64,000 nucleotides of DNA from Phoronis australis (lineage: Eukaryota > Phoronida > Phoronidae), in assembly GCA_002633005.1 (NCBI GenBank), contig NMRA01000124.1, forward strand, positions 177,830 through 241,829, written 5' to 3'. A program made the translations under genes and the position numbers. Below the pieces are notes generated by a model, which was given only the letters and a program-made list of their open reading frames with translations, made no database searches and was not told the DNA's origin. Of the stretch, positions 10,101 through 19,412 are shown in pieces. Within the stretch, counting starts at the first letter, position 1, and every line of letters starts with the position of its first letter.

Positions 10101-12486
10101 TGTCTCATGCTCTCATGCCAACTTTTTGTTCTTCTGGGCTTGCGCATTAAAAATGTGAAAGGACTGTATTGTAATATGGAAGAAGGGGGTTATCTAATAG
10201 ATTGGTAGTTTAGAGATCCCTAAAAATGTCTTGACATTTGTTAATTGTGTTTTCAATTTACAGTGATATAATGTTTGGTGCTACTGTGGTGGACTGCCGT
10301 CAGTTGGGAACATCTGACAGATGCCAAGAACAAGACTTCTTTAGACCAGGTGAATAACTCAAATTGGTGACATGTTTAATAGGTGACTTGAAGTTATTCT
10401 TTGATTTTGTGTACACAAGTATGTTGCCATGGTATCCAAACGATCATGTAAATTTAGTTAGGTTTCAATCTTTGCATTTATGGCATTGTGTTCAAAATCT
10501 TTTTGAAAGTAGCTATGTCATTTTTATTTCCATCTGTTTGTATAAAAGCAGAAAAAATAACCTCTGCCCATCTCAGTTATTGACTTGAAGTATTTAATAA
10601 GAATTTCATGATTCGCAGATATTTGTTTATAAAGTTGAAAATTTTAAATGATTATTTTGTGGCAAGTTTCAGTTTTTTTGACATTTGTACACTGCAAAAA
10701 CCGTAAGAAATGTCCTCCACCACCGTCTTTTATTTATCAAATCCAATCCTCTTGTAACAAAAATTATTATTTATTTTGTTTGTTAAATTTATGAATACTT
10801 TGTTTTAAGTTTTGCTTCTTGAAAGGTAACCAGATTGATTTAACACGTCTTGTGTTCATCGTTCCTTTTAGAGTAGCTCTTATGTGTACAAAAAATCATG
10901 TTTACTGAAAAATGCAAAAAACAAGTGGTTAGGTAAGATCTGTTGATACTTCTGTCCTGTCCTGGATATGCCATAGTTTAAACAAATATTTTGATTTCAT
11001 AACCAAGAATTCATACCATTAAATATTATTTAATTTATACGTTAATGGTCCACTTGTTTTGCTCTAAAATATTTGCCAAAATTGTCGTGTTTCCAGGCTG
11101 ATAACATTTAATGCAAGTAGTGGAAGTTTTCTAAAAGTTGTTTTGTGACATCTACACAGTATATGTAACAACAGACTACAAATTTCTTAATTTTATTTCT
11201 GTAAAGAAATGGGTTATAATAGAATCTCTTTTGTCAGCCATATTGTGTGCTGAGTGAAGAATTACAACTGCTGAATTGGACCAAAAATTCACTTTGTTAC
11301 TGACCTTTTGACATTTTAAAGGCTAGGGAAGTCAGTGACTGGTCAGCCTGTCACAGGCATGACCTGTTCTAGCAAACGACACCTGTCTCTTTAGAACACC
11401 ATCGAAGTGTGCCTGCTGGGCTCAGTGGGACTGAGGTCATTAATTGTGTGCCTTAGGGACCAAAGTGAGGGAAGAGAACTACTTTACGAGCAGGTTTTGG
11501 TGCCATATATGAGTAAGATTCATGGTAGAGTTAGCTTATGTAGCATTTGCTCTTGAGCGAATTACCAAATTCTGTTTTTCACATATTCCACAGACAGGTG
11601 CGATACATTGAAGGACACCTGTGGGAAGAACGGAAAACAAGCAAACGACCAACACTCCCAGAGTCCTGCTGCACCAAGCAATTCGGAAAGTGCATTTGAT
11701 GAGAATTTAAACATTACATCAGAACCAGCTCGCTGTTGTGAACCAAATCAAGTTTCAAGGAGCGGAAAAGAGTTTCCGTTAACCACAAGGCAGACGAGCC
11801 ATTTACTGAATGAATTGGAGGCTCCATCTATTGACGAACGTAGTCCTCAAGCACCTGTTGACCTTTCAATGTCATCAAGTGCACTTGTTGATAATTTAAG
11901 CTTAGGGGCTACAGACAAATCTGGACAGTGGACTCGCTCTACTGTGTCGAGTGTGAACGTAACAAAGCCTGCTCAACATAAACACACTGTGGTTGAAACA
12001 GTGGTAGATGATTGTGCTGCCCCTACTACATTAAATTATAGTGTTTCAAATTGTTTGAAGCAGATTTACTCCAGTCGCGAATCTGTTATACGTACCAATG
12101 CTTACGTGTCCCCACAACAGTATTGTGGGCTTGAGGTTAACCTAACGACCCCAACGACTGCAGCTGCAAGTAGGTCATCGTCAGCCTCTCCTGTTGGACT
12201 GTTCTCTGCGTTGAACTCCCTCCCGTTGGCAGAAAAGGCAGTTGACGACAGAACACATTCTTCGTTGGTGTCTGATCAAGAGCATTTTGTTCCTGTCACC
12301 ATGAGATCTTATAGGGGGCTCACAAGACCGGCTCTGTATCCCCCACCAGCTCACAGAAATACATTGCAGTTTCTGTCTTCTGACACATGTCAGAGGGTAC
12401 AGCATTACATGGCGCCCTCTGTCAGCATTACTGCTAAGCAGTACACAGACCCCCGTCGGAATGAAAGTTCATGGTATCACCATTAG
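970..12486 (+). CDS. NPAS3: bHLH-PAS transcription factor, NPAS1/NPAS3 (trachealess) group, 3' part of gene, seven exons
   Basis: Nuclear DNA-binding regulator; family members dimerise with ARNT. The seven exons (970-1189, 2299-2408, 4761-4954, 5795-5907, 7737-7887, 10264-10349, 11594-12486) join in frame to 588 residues plus a TAG stop. The order is: end of PAS-A (VEMAGSSIFEYVHRHDHVEL), a Ser/acidic linker, the NPAS1/3 signature RMKSTLTKRGLHVKSSGYR, then PAS-B with RMEAVLDWS, HVDLLSKGQVLTDYFR and GGFIWVQ, then a ~300-residue Ser/Thr-rich tail with no recognised fold. The bHLH and first half of PAS-A are upstream of the window. The RMKSTLTKRG stretch matches NPAS1/3 better than SIM (RMKCVLAKR) or HIF-alpha; the PAS-B is rather divergent. 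It lies tail to tail with the EGLN gene. Family assignment is firm; the exact subfamily is inferred from signature and neighbourhood. Confidence 0.87.
1666..1782. repeat. 13-bp minisatellite, nine copies
   Basis: The unit CATGTCTGATATC is repeated nine times with almost no divergence, inside the intron between exons 1189 and 2299. The remainder of that intron shows nothing recognisable. Confidence 0.95.
2299..2408 (+). CDS. NPAS3: NPAS-like exon: inter-PAS signature
   Basis: The acceptor GGTTTTTACAG opens the exon. It encodes CIRMKSTLTKRGLHVKSSGY, nearly identical to the inter-PAS segment of vertebrate NPAS3. It ends at an AGG codon with donor GTGCGT at 2409 (phase 0). The donor is immediately followed by a diverged minisatellite. 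Confidence 0.9.
2409..3115. repeat. Diverged ~85-bp tandem repeat starting at an exon donor
   Basis: About seven to eight degenerate units share GACAAGCTGGTTTGGGTTT, ACTTGTATGGC, TTGAAATGT and GGGTGGGTCAAAACAT. The first unit begins within about 20 bp of the 2409 splice donor. The rest of the intron to 4760 is AT-rich with no recognised feature apart from the phrase at 4334-4352. Confidence 0.8.
4334..4352 (+). repeat. Single copy of the phrase tandemly repeated at 35.5 kb
   Basis: GCAGTATTTACCCACAATG here is identical to the unit of the five-copy 20-bp array at 35539-35638. It lies in the NPAS-like intron and has no partner nearby. Confidence 0.7.
4761..4954 (+). CDS. NPAS3: NPAS-like exon: start of PAS-B
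   Basis: The acceptor CCCTTTCTAG is followed by VVHIQAHFRPQF, which continues KSSGYR exactly as family members continue SSGYKVIHI. GVVGLGLALP and the ILYCDTR strand open PAS-B. The donor GTGGCG at 4955 leaves AG (phase 2). Confidence 0.88.
5795..5907 (+). CDS. NPAS3: NPAS-like exon: PAS-B helices, possible tandem acceptor
   Basis: It encodes RMEAVLDWSSHDL, YDHCFAEDLLLLRKAHVD, typical PAS-B helices. Two in-frame acceptors lie 6 bp apart: CTAG before 5795 (adds Ser-Ala) and CAAG before 5801 (gives CDTRMEAVL). The latter matches the family spacing better; the former has the better pyrimidine tract. The donor GTATGT at 5908 leaves one base. Confidence 0.87.
6360..8240. repeat. Cluster of diverged ~130-bp dispersed repeats around a PAS-B exon
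   Basis: Phrases recur in the same order: GTATCTCC, TTCATGAAATTCGGCAAATA, GATGATGCC, TTCCCATTTTTGGACAGATT, TGTGCCATCT and GTGACCATTT. Copies are recognisable near 6400, 6560, 6770, 7070, 7210, 7930 and 8080, flanking the exon at 7737-7887. A further copy sits at about 200-310. They look like old decayed copies of one interspersed repeat. The rest of the introns at 4955-5794 and 8241-9690 shows nothing clear. Confidence 0.65.
7737..7887 (+). CDS. NPAS3: NPAS-like exon: PAS-B C-terminal sheet
   Basis: After the acceptor AACATTTCAG the split codon makes Leu and the frame reads LLSKGQVLTDYFRLLCGHGG then FIWVQ. These correspond to the KGQxxTKYYRxxxxxGGxxWVQ core of PAS-B. The donor GTACAA at 7888 leaves AG (phase 2). 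Confidence 0.9.
9703..10115. repeat. 69-bp minisatellite, about six copies, open in several frames
   Basis: The unit contains ATTCCACCATAGAGATCCTA and CAATCGATTCTTCAACTGCA. Spacing is exactly 69 bp (9772, 9841, 9910). The last unit has lost a few bases (CCACCATCATCC). As 69 is 23 codons, reading frames stay open on both strands. It is intronic (7888-10263) and has no splice support as coding sequence. Confidence 0.93.
10264..10349 (+). CDS. NPAS3: NPAS-like exon: short segment after PAS-B
   Basis: The acceptor TTTCAATTTACAG is followed by SDIMFGATVVDCRQLGTSDR and CQEQDFFRP. The phases on both sides (2 in, 1 out) fit the flanking exons exactly. The peptide itself has no recognised motif, so support is from splice sites and frame. 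Confidence 0.75.
10350..11593 (+). other. Intron of the NPAS-like gene
   Basis: AT-rich intron between two phase-matched exons. The one recognisable item is a reverse copy of the dispersed core GCACACAATATGGCTGACAA near 11233-11255. I see nothing else. Confidence 0.6.
11594..12486 (+). CDS. NPAS3: NPAS-like terminal coding exon: Ser/Thr-rich tail with PVDLS motif
   Basis: The acceptor ATTCCACAG completes an Asp codon, then the frame stays open for about 297 residues to TAG at 12484. The tail is Ser/Thr/Pro-rich and apparently disordered. Visible short motifs are PVDLS (11854-11868), the PxDLS consensus bound by the corepressor CtBP, and LNELEAPSID (from 11806), which resembles but does not match the HIF hydroxylation consensus LxxLAP. 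Confidence 0.85.
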
Positions 12487-15000
12487 CTTGCTCAATTTTT
12501 TAAGATTGTTAAAGAATATTCATTATAGTTATTGTTACATTTTGCAAACATATGTCATATATGCTACATGTGTCTGTCAGTGTGCGAGTGTGTGCATACT
12601 TATACCCTTGTGACTGTGTGATTCAACAGTGCTCATTGATATTCATTACATTTCCTTATTTGCTGTTTGTGCTCAGTTGGTTTCCCAAAGATGGAGCTCT
12701 AGTCAATGTATAAACAGAATCCTATCTTAATGATCCTACTTGGTTTGTATCTATCAAAGTTATGTGTTTAAATATAATGAAGATTTGTTTATCCATAATG
12801 TTATTCATGCCTACAAATAATATAAATATGAGTGCCTGAAGCATTAGGCTTAATGTAATTTTTGAATATAATTCTACTTCCATATTTGAATATATATCAG
12901 GCTTATAAACCTCAACCAGTCAAAAACATCTGATTTATTTTTAAGTGCTTTTTGTTTCTGTACAGACTGGGAGTCATTTTTCTAAGCTTAGAAATGTGTT
13001 CTCTGTGTTCCTTCTTGTAATCTGTCACAGAATCACATGTTGCCATTGTGTTCCCACATAGTATGCTTTAATTGTAAGTATGTTAAGTTGTTAAATGACC
13101 AAGCAATTACTTTGAATTGTGTATTTTGCACTGTTATTCTAAAAATCCTATTTGTTGTTATGAAACATCTTGCAGCTGTAAACTTAGGTGCCTTTGGTCA
13201 GAAACATCACTTTTGATTTCAACCACTTACCATCATAACATTGGTTTCAAATTATTCCTTAGCCAAATTACAGGTGATTCACAACCTTGGAATGTTGTTA
13301 CTGCTGGAGGCTAGGCTCTACAGTACAAGTTGGCTTGTCATTGGATGTCATTTTATGTGCTGGTCTCAAGGATTGGTCAGTTCTTTGGAAGGTCAGAGGT
13401 TGCTTTGTCATGGCGGTCACATAATAACTCCAGCAATAACAAATTGTCAGTTCATTCCAAGCTCATACACTGTTTCTCATCTGAGTTAAGAACAAGTTTA
13501 GTGTTTTCATGATAGTGGTAAGGGGTCTAAATCAAAAGCAAATAGTTTCTCTGACGAAATTCAGGTTTACGGCCATCAGTGTTCCCATGACTTGAAACAG
13601 TGCTGCCCACGCTCAGCTTCAGTTCACCACCAAAGTGTTCACCTTGACCTTACTACTCAGTTCTCAGTCTAACAATGCCGCCCTCATTTGTTTCCAACTC
13701 TACAAATGGAATTTGTTGTGTGCTATGCTTGTTACAATTTCGCATTTTATCAACAATTCATGGGAATTGATATTTTCTCCAGAGTTGGCATGATTGCTTC
13801 AATTCAAGACCACTTGGATTTAATGCTCCTTTAAGAGGGAATGTTACATTACCATTTTTGATAAAATTGGCATATTATTTTTACTGTGAAAGCTATTTTT
13901 AATTTTTGTAAATTTGGAATCGACAAAAACAAAATTCTTGAAACCTGAAATGTGAGGCTGTGAGATAAAGTCGGAGACTACAAACACTGGGTTGGGGACT
14001 GACTGAATGCTATTGAAGTAATGTTATTACTGCCTCAGCTTCAGGTACCATTGGTCAAGAAATGACAAAATTGTTATGTAACAGGGTTTAATTGGAATGA
14101 AAGTTAGTAAGTATTTTATGGCTATTAAGCGCAGGTGTTAGAATGGAAAGTTAGGAAACGGCTTGCAAAGATCAGTTGATGCGTTCGGAATTTGCTTATA
14201 TGTTACACGTCTAGGTTGGAGGAATGTTTAACAAATTTCATTTTTAAAGGGATCCAATGAACAGGTTAAATATCTTACAGTATTAAATAAAATATGCGAG
14301 ATCGACTCTGCCTTCAAATACCCAACATTCTTTCATAGTGTCCTATAGAGTCAATTCTAAATTGCAGTCAGTGCGTCCTAATTTTCCAGTTGCCATATTC
14401 CTGTACAAAAAAATAGTGAAGTTCATGAATTAGTGGCACTGCTATTCTTGGTTGGAATTCAGTATTGTCCAAGAGGCAATAGTTACTGATTGGACTCGGG
14501 GAAAGTACAAAGTCAAATATTATTAATTCTTCGGACACATGTAGTCAATCAATCCTACCATAAAGGTGAAGCTCTACTGTCGCATTGCGGCCCTGCCAGA
14601 GCTCTGCTACTTATAAGTATCATGACTCACCGTGCGGTCTGTTGGTCTTAGAGAGGGGCTCAGTTGGAGGAGCAGTCACCAGAAACTTGGGTCTTGTTTC
14701 AGCAAGGGGATTTGAAAAAACTTCAAGAGTGTGTGCCAGGACTCCTCGCAAACCCTTTCAAAGTGTTTTCCATCAAAACCCCTAATAATTAGTCACACTG
14801 GCAGTCATAACGTGACGCAAATAATTAGGGCAGTATAACTAACCCCATTTTGGTCAAAATCATACCCTAATCGCGTAACGTATCTAGGCCCTGAAAAGTG
14901 ACCCTCTCAGGTGATTTTTGTTGAAACATAAGTTCCTAGTGGTGGCCCTCCTCGTATTGCCTCGGATTACTGACAGGCTTCACTGTCGATATTCCGAAAA
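12487..15000. other. 3' flank of the NPAS-like gene, no recognised gene
   Basis: Probably 3' UTR at the left end, then intergenic. Short open frames at 13117-13512 and 14585-14785 have no family resemblance, no splice context and no codon bias that I can see. Confidence 0.5.
14286..14291 (+). promoter_or_regulatory. Possible polyadenylation signal for the NPAS-like gene
   Basis: This is the first canonical AATAAA I find downstream of the 12486 stop, about 1.8 kb away. Nearer variants such as AATATA occur around 12820. Use of this site is an inference only. Confidence 0.25.
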
Positions 15001-15328
15001 CTGTCATGGTCGTGCCTTAAATTGTTATCACAGTCCATAATGTAGAAGTTCAATCTTGTCAGCGGTATCTTGTTCGAGTTCGTCTCGTTTACGCGCCACT
15101 CCTCCCCATGCGTTTACCGGTTTTGGGGAGCGTTCATATATTATTCCCTCTGTTTACTCCCCCCCCCCCTCTATCATCACCCGTCGTGGTCATGATTCAA
15201 CTCCCCTCCCCATTCGGCCTCTCACAGCCAACCACCCGGTTTTGGAATAAATGGTCTGTTCCGCTAGAAGGCGAACCAGTTTCCCAACGATATGTACTGT
15301 AATGAAGAGAAGCTAATAAACCACACGA

Positions 15329-15556
15329 TGACGTCACCATTGGTCGAAACATAGTATGTGGACGCTTTCTTTCGCGTTAATTCCGTGTTCTTTCTCCTTG
15401 CCAACCATAATATTTCCGAGGTCAATTCTTCGGTCATTCGTGCGACTTTGTCGCCGACTCGAAACTTTGGCTGACGCTTGTAGGCTGATAACTTAAATTG
15501 AACAAGTCTTGGTTATTTTTTGTTAGTCTAATTTATTGGCTACCTTTGTGGTAAGT
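15329..15556 (+). promoter_or_regulatory. Orphan promoter-like site: CRE, CCAAT box and downstream splice donor
   Basis: A full palindromic CRE, TGACGTCA (15329-15336), abuts CCATTGG (15337-15343, reverse CCAAT). The following 200 bases are CpG-richer than the surroundings. A strong donor GTAAGT lies at 15551. This is the layout of a promoter with a non-coding first exon, but no coding exon follows that I recognise. It could drive a non-coding RNA or be chance. Confidence 0.35.
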
Positions 15557-18530
15557 GCAGTTTTTTTGTTGCTTGTTGTTTTTATTGGAAGTTTCATTGT
15601 GTTGTTAATCCGCCCTGTTTACAGAGTTGTTGAGCTTAGCAACACTTTAACCGCGTAAATTGTCCATAAACAATTAATATTATAAAAATAAATTCTAAAA
15701 ACACTACGTCTGTTTTACTTTGATTGCTGAAAGTTTTAGTTGAGTGTCCTCCTGAGATGAATTCCGGAATCCGATTTGGTAAACGTCAGCTACTAGCTTG
15801 AAATATTCGAGTGGTCGTTGCAACAGACTCGTCGCGGAAACCAGAGTCCCGACCAGAATGCTTCGAGTAGTCGTCGAGGTTCCGACTTTTGCTTTCCTTT
15901 TGATGTCACTTTCCATAAATGCGTTTCATTTGGCTGTTGATTGTTTCACTGAAAAACGACGTACTGGCAAATTTTTAGAGGTGGTTTATTCATTGTATAG
16001 CGAACATGACTGTCTTTTTTAATTCGGCAAAACGGGTCAAAGGGTTTACCAATAAACTGTTTACACTCTTGCAATAACTGGTGGATATTTGATACGTCGT
16101 TCGTCTGTACACTTGGCCCAGTGTTAGCGTGGTCACTCGGGAGCTGGAAGTAACCGTATGTCAATCAGAGACGTGTGTGACAAATATATGCGTACGTGAC
16201 CGATTGCGCACTATGTTATTAAATAAAAATTTTACAGATTGCCTACGTGATTTTTTACATTTGTCAGTTTTCGTTTTGCACCGCAAAATCCAAGAGGTAT
16301 GTTGTTGATTACATGTTTTTCTTCATGCTAAAAATTTTTGGTGGTGACGAATTAGGCGACAGGTTTTGGCACTGCAGAATGCAAATACGAACTCTAATGA
16401 CGATAACGAACGTACATAATCGAAGAGTAAACACATCTATAATTATTCGATTAAAGCATTTTTATTAAAAGTTTTTGAATTCCATATTAGCCTATTAATG
16501 CATTTTAGGAGGTAACCATTTACGTTCTGTTGTTACCACATGCTAATTCCTGCTGTCAAGAATCAAATATTGTTGACCACGTACATGATTCCAGACTTTT
16601 GTAGTGATAAACAGATTTGTGTTCGAGAGTTTAAAGGGAAATTGTCAGTGATAAATTTTCTGAGATCAGCCTCGGCGCTGACGACCTGGTATCTTCATAG
16701 TCGAAGCCAAACGCTTTTCTGGAGAAGCAAAACCCCGCCCGATAAGTGATAAAGTTATCGGCCTTGATTTTAACCAGTGTTTGACAGGCAACGTGGATGA
16801 ATGTCGACTTGTAATAAAACCACAACGACAACTGATTTTGTTGCTTTATAGTTCGTGTCAAAGCTGATGACTTCAAGAAGTGACCATTCTATCCAACAAT
16901 AACCCCGAAATGTGTTTTTCGACCGTAAAACCGTTAATGTTAAGTAGTTTGTAGAATAGAATAAAGTTGACAGTCTCCTTTTATGATTGAGTTTAATCAT
17001 AACAGAGGTTATTGCGAGTAAACTGTGTTGTATTCTTAGATATTTAAACAAGAAAAGATATAAGTGATAAACGATACGTTATACAGTAGCCTAGTTTCAA
17101 AACAGAATTAATTTTTAACGACTGACAAAGCTGGAAACTTGTGCATGATCTGAGAACATCGACAACTGACAGACTTCGGGTTAGGTAATTCGTTTTTTAA
17201 ACGAAGCAGCATGTTCTTCTTGCCCTCGTTTCCGGGTCAACGACCTTAATTAACTGAAGTTTGATCGAATGTGTTTCAGCCGCATCATCGGAGATCGCGC
17301 GAACGTGATTCTTAGCATTTCGAGCTGTTTACAAATATTCGTGGTGCACGTGCTTGGCGTCAGACCTTCGCCACGGTTTTTACACGTGAAACTTTAAGAG
17401 TTGGTGAGGCAAATTTGGTTCTGATCGTCTGCGCCCGACTCGGTGTTTAAACAAAAAATAATAAGAAACGCCTGCGCGCATCGTTTTGGCAAAATCTCTC
17501 TTGTTTCAAAAGCTATCCAAACGTATCCAAGCTAGCGTTTAACGAATAACCTTGGCAGGTTAGCGACAGTCTCCTCTTTTACGACTTTGAGTTGACTTAG
17601 TTTCGACTCATCATTTATGATATCACAGGAGCAATTTGCTTCTATTTACGCCAGATTATTTTTATGTTGTTCTGTATCTGGAATCGTATTCAGGATGCTC
17701 AAGACAGGATGTTCGAGCAGGATAGCCCATGGCAGACGGAAAAAGGGAGTAGCTATTATTATGAATCTGCAATTTTTGGTTGCAGTGTGGTTCGGGGTTC
17801 ACTCGAATCGCCCGTTTAATAAACAAGAATGAATTTGTCATGCAATCAATGAACTCCCCAATCAAAAGCGGTCCCCACGTCGTCTCTGCAGACTGTTTTC
17901 CCACGACCCTTTAATTATGACCAATCACCGTGAAAAAATTTTACACTGCAAACCGCCTAGTACACCCTGATCACTTTTATTCACCTCTCCGCCACGGTGG
18001 CCGCCATCGTAGTATTTAGCCCCGGAGTTGTTATTATGTAGTTCAAGAGGTGCAAAAGGAAAACCAGATAAATGAAAAAACACAGCAGATCTTTTTGTGA
18101 CGGCAGAAAAGCTACATTTCTGAGTCATGACGCAAACTGAAACGCGAACTGTTTTTACAGAGTATTTGTCTTATTTACGCTTGTTATTTGCGTGTGACAT
18201 CATCAATGCGGTTTTCATTGAGTTACGTGGGAGTACGGTTCCGATAAGTTGCGCTATCAAGCCGCTGAAAGGGGACAGGGTTGTTTACATGAACTCTTTC
18301 ACAGTGCCTGACCAACTGTACTCTAGAGAGTTGCGGTGTTTTTTCACGGTCACCGTAAAGGGCAGGTCTTCCAGCCAAGCCTTCGTAGTCATTGTCTTAG
18401 ATATCACGATCATACGTGTCATTTTACGTGTAGGGCCTATTCTGGGAACGTGATCATTACCGTCTAGTTTTGATATCCGTGCAATTACGTCTTTAGCACA
18501 GTTATCACGTCCTTGGAAACTTATTGTAAG
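15557..18530. other. CpG-richer interval without recognised genes
   Basis: CpG dinucleotides are visibly more frequent than in the introns (for example around 17280-17420). Several short frames (15798, 16247, 17617, 18127) have no recognisable domain. It may contain regulatory DNA. Confidence 0.4.
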
Positions 18531-18539
18531 GGCCGGGGA

Positions 18540-18683
18540 GAATCAACAATTGGTCGGACTTCAAAACCACTTGCCCAGACTTCAAGCCAGCTGCCTGGAC
18601 TGCAAAACCCAATGGTAGTACAGCCGGCTGGTTTTGAAGTCCGTGCAAGTGATTTTGAAGTCCGACCCATTGTAGTTGGATTC
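18540..18683. repeat. Fold-back element with ~60-nt imperfect arms
   Basis: The left arm contains GGTCGGACTTCAAAACCACT. The right arm reads as its reverse complement with few mismatches (AGTGATTTTGAAGTCCGACC). The pairing continues inward through AGCCAGCTG and outward through GAATC/GATTC. The transcript would make a long hairpin. It is a MITE remnant or possibly a hairpin RNA source. Confidence 0.75.
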
Positions 18684-19005
18684 GCCCTTGACGTATTAAC
18701 AGTTCAAGTTACTTAATTGACAATCGGGCATACGAGCTGGGTCTCCTTCTTATTGTGTACAATCATTCAACTGTCCTTGACTTTTTACAGCGTTAGTGAA
18801 ATCAGCCTTGACCTAGTAAATGCAAATGCGTTACTGAGGCCTACTTCTCTGTTAGGTACATTAGCAAAAAAAGTTATGCTGTAGGCCTGCAAGAAAAGAA
18901 TAAGTAAGCAAAATAACCGAGGAAATGCTACGACTACTTCATCGTAACCAGGTAATTTATGAAGTTGCCGAACAAGGGTAACTAACCTATGTGTTCTCAG
19001 GAGCA

Positions 19006-19238
19006 GGGGCCCGTTCCAACAAAACTGACTTAGCTAAGACAAATGTTAGATTTTAGTAAAATTTAAAATTAAAGTTAAATTTGTCTCAAAACAAATTGAA
19101 GAAAGAGATCTTAAGTTTGACTTAAGTGTTTGAGATAAATTTTGTCTTAATTTTGACTAACTTACCGAATGTGGAAGTTTCAAAATTTGGAAGTTAAGAC
19201 AAATCTTAAACTTAAGTCAGTTTCTTGGAACAGGCCCC
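19006..19238. mobile_element. MITE with ~32-bp inverted termini (GGGGCCYGTTCCA family)
   Basis: The left end GGGGCCCGTTCCAACAAAAC and right end (reverse complement GGGGCCTGTTCCAAGAAACT) form inverted termini that continue through CTGACTTA. The interior is rich in GACTTAAG/CTTAAGTC phrases. There is no coding capacity. No clear target duplication was seen. Related ends occur near 20213, 22505-22552 and 23285-23325. Confidence 0.8.
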
Positions 19239-19247
19239 AGGTCAATA

Positions 19248-19412
19248 CAGTCGCCATTTTAAAAGTGAGCCTCTTTTTAGGTTTTAAAAACAATGCATTC
19301 TGCGTTTAACGACAGCGCAAAGCGCGATTTTTTCGCGCGACTCGTTATATTTATGTCTAAAATGCTTCGTTTTTTAAACCTAAAAAGAGACTCGTTACTA
19401 AAATGGCGACTG
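19248..19412. mobile_element. MITE/fold-back with CAGTCGCCATTTTA termini
   Basis: It starts CAGTCGCCATTTTAAAAGTG and ends in the inverted CTAAAATGGCGACTG. Pairing extends through CCTCTTTTTAGGTTTTAAAAA to roughly 50 bp per arm. It lies 10 bp from the preceding MITE. Non-coding. Confidence 0.8.

Noticed and set aside
9650-10208. Long frames on both strands across the 69-bp array, resembling repeat proteins
   Set aside because: They arise because the unit is a multiple of three; the array is intronic, lacks splice support and has no family resemblance.
970-12486. HIF-alpha or SIM as identity of the bHLH-PAS gene
   Set aside because: The inter-PAS segment RMKSTLTKRG...KSSGY matches NPAS1/3, while SIM has RMKCVLAKR and HIF has a different segment; no LxxLAP or C-terminal HIF transactivation domain is seen.
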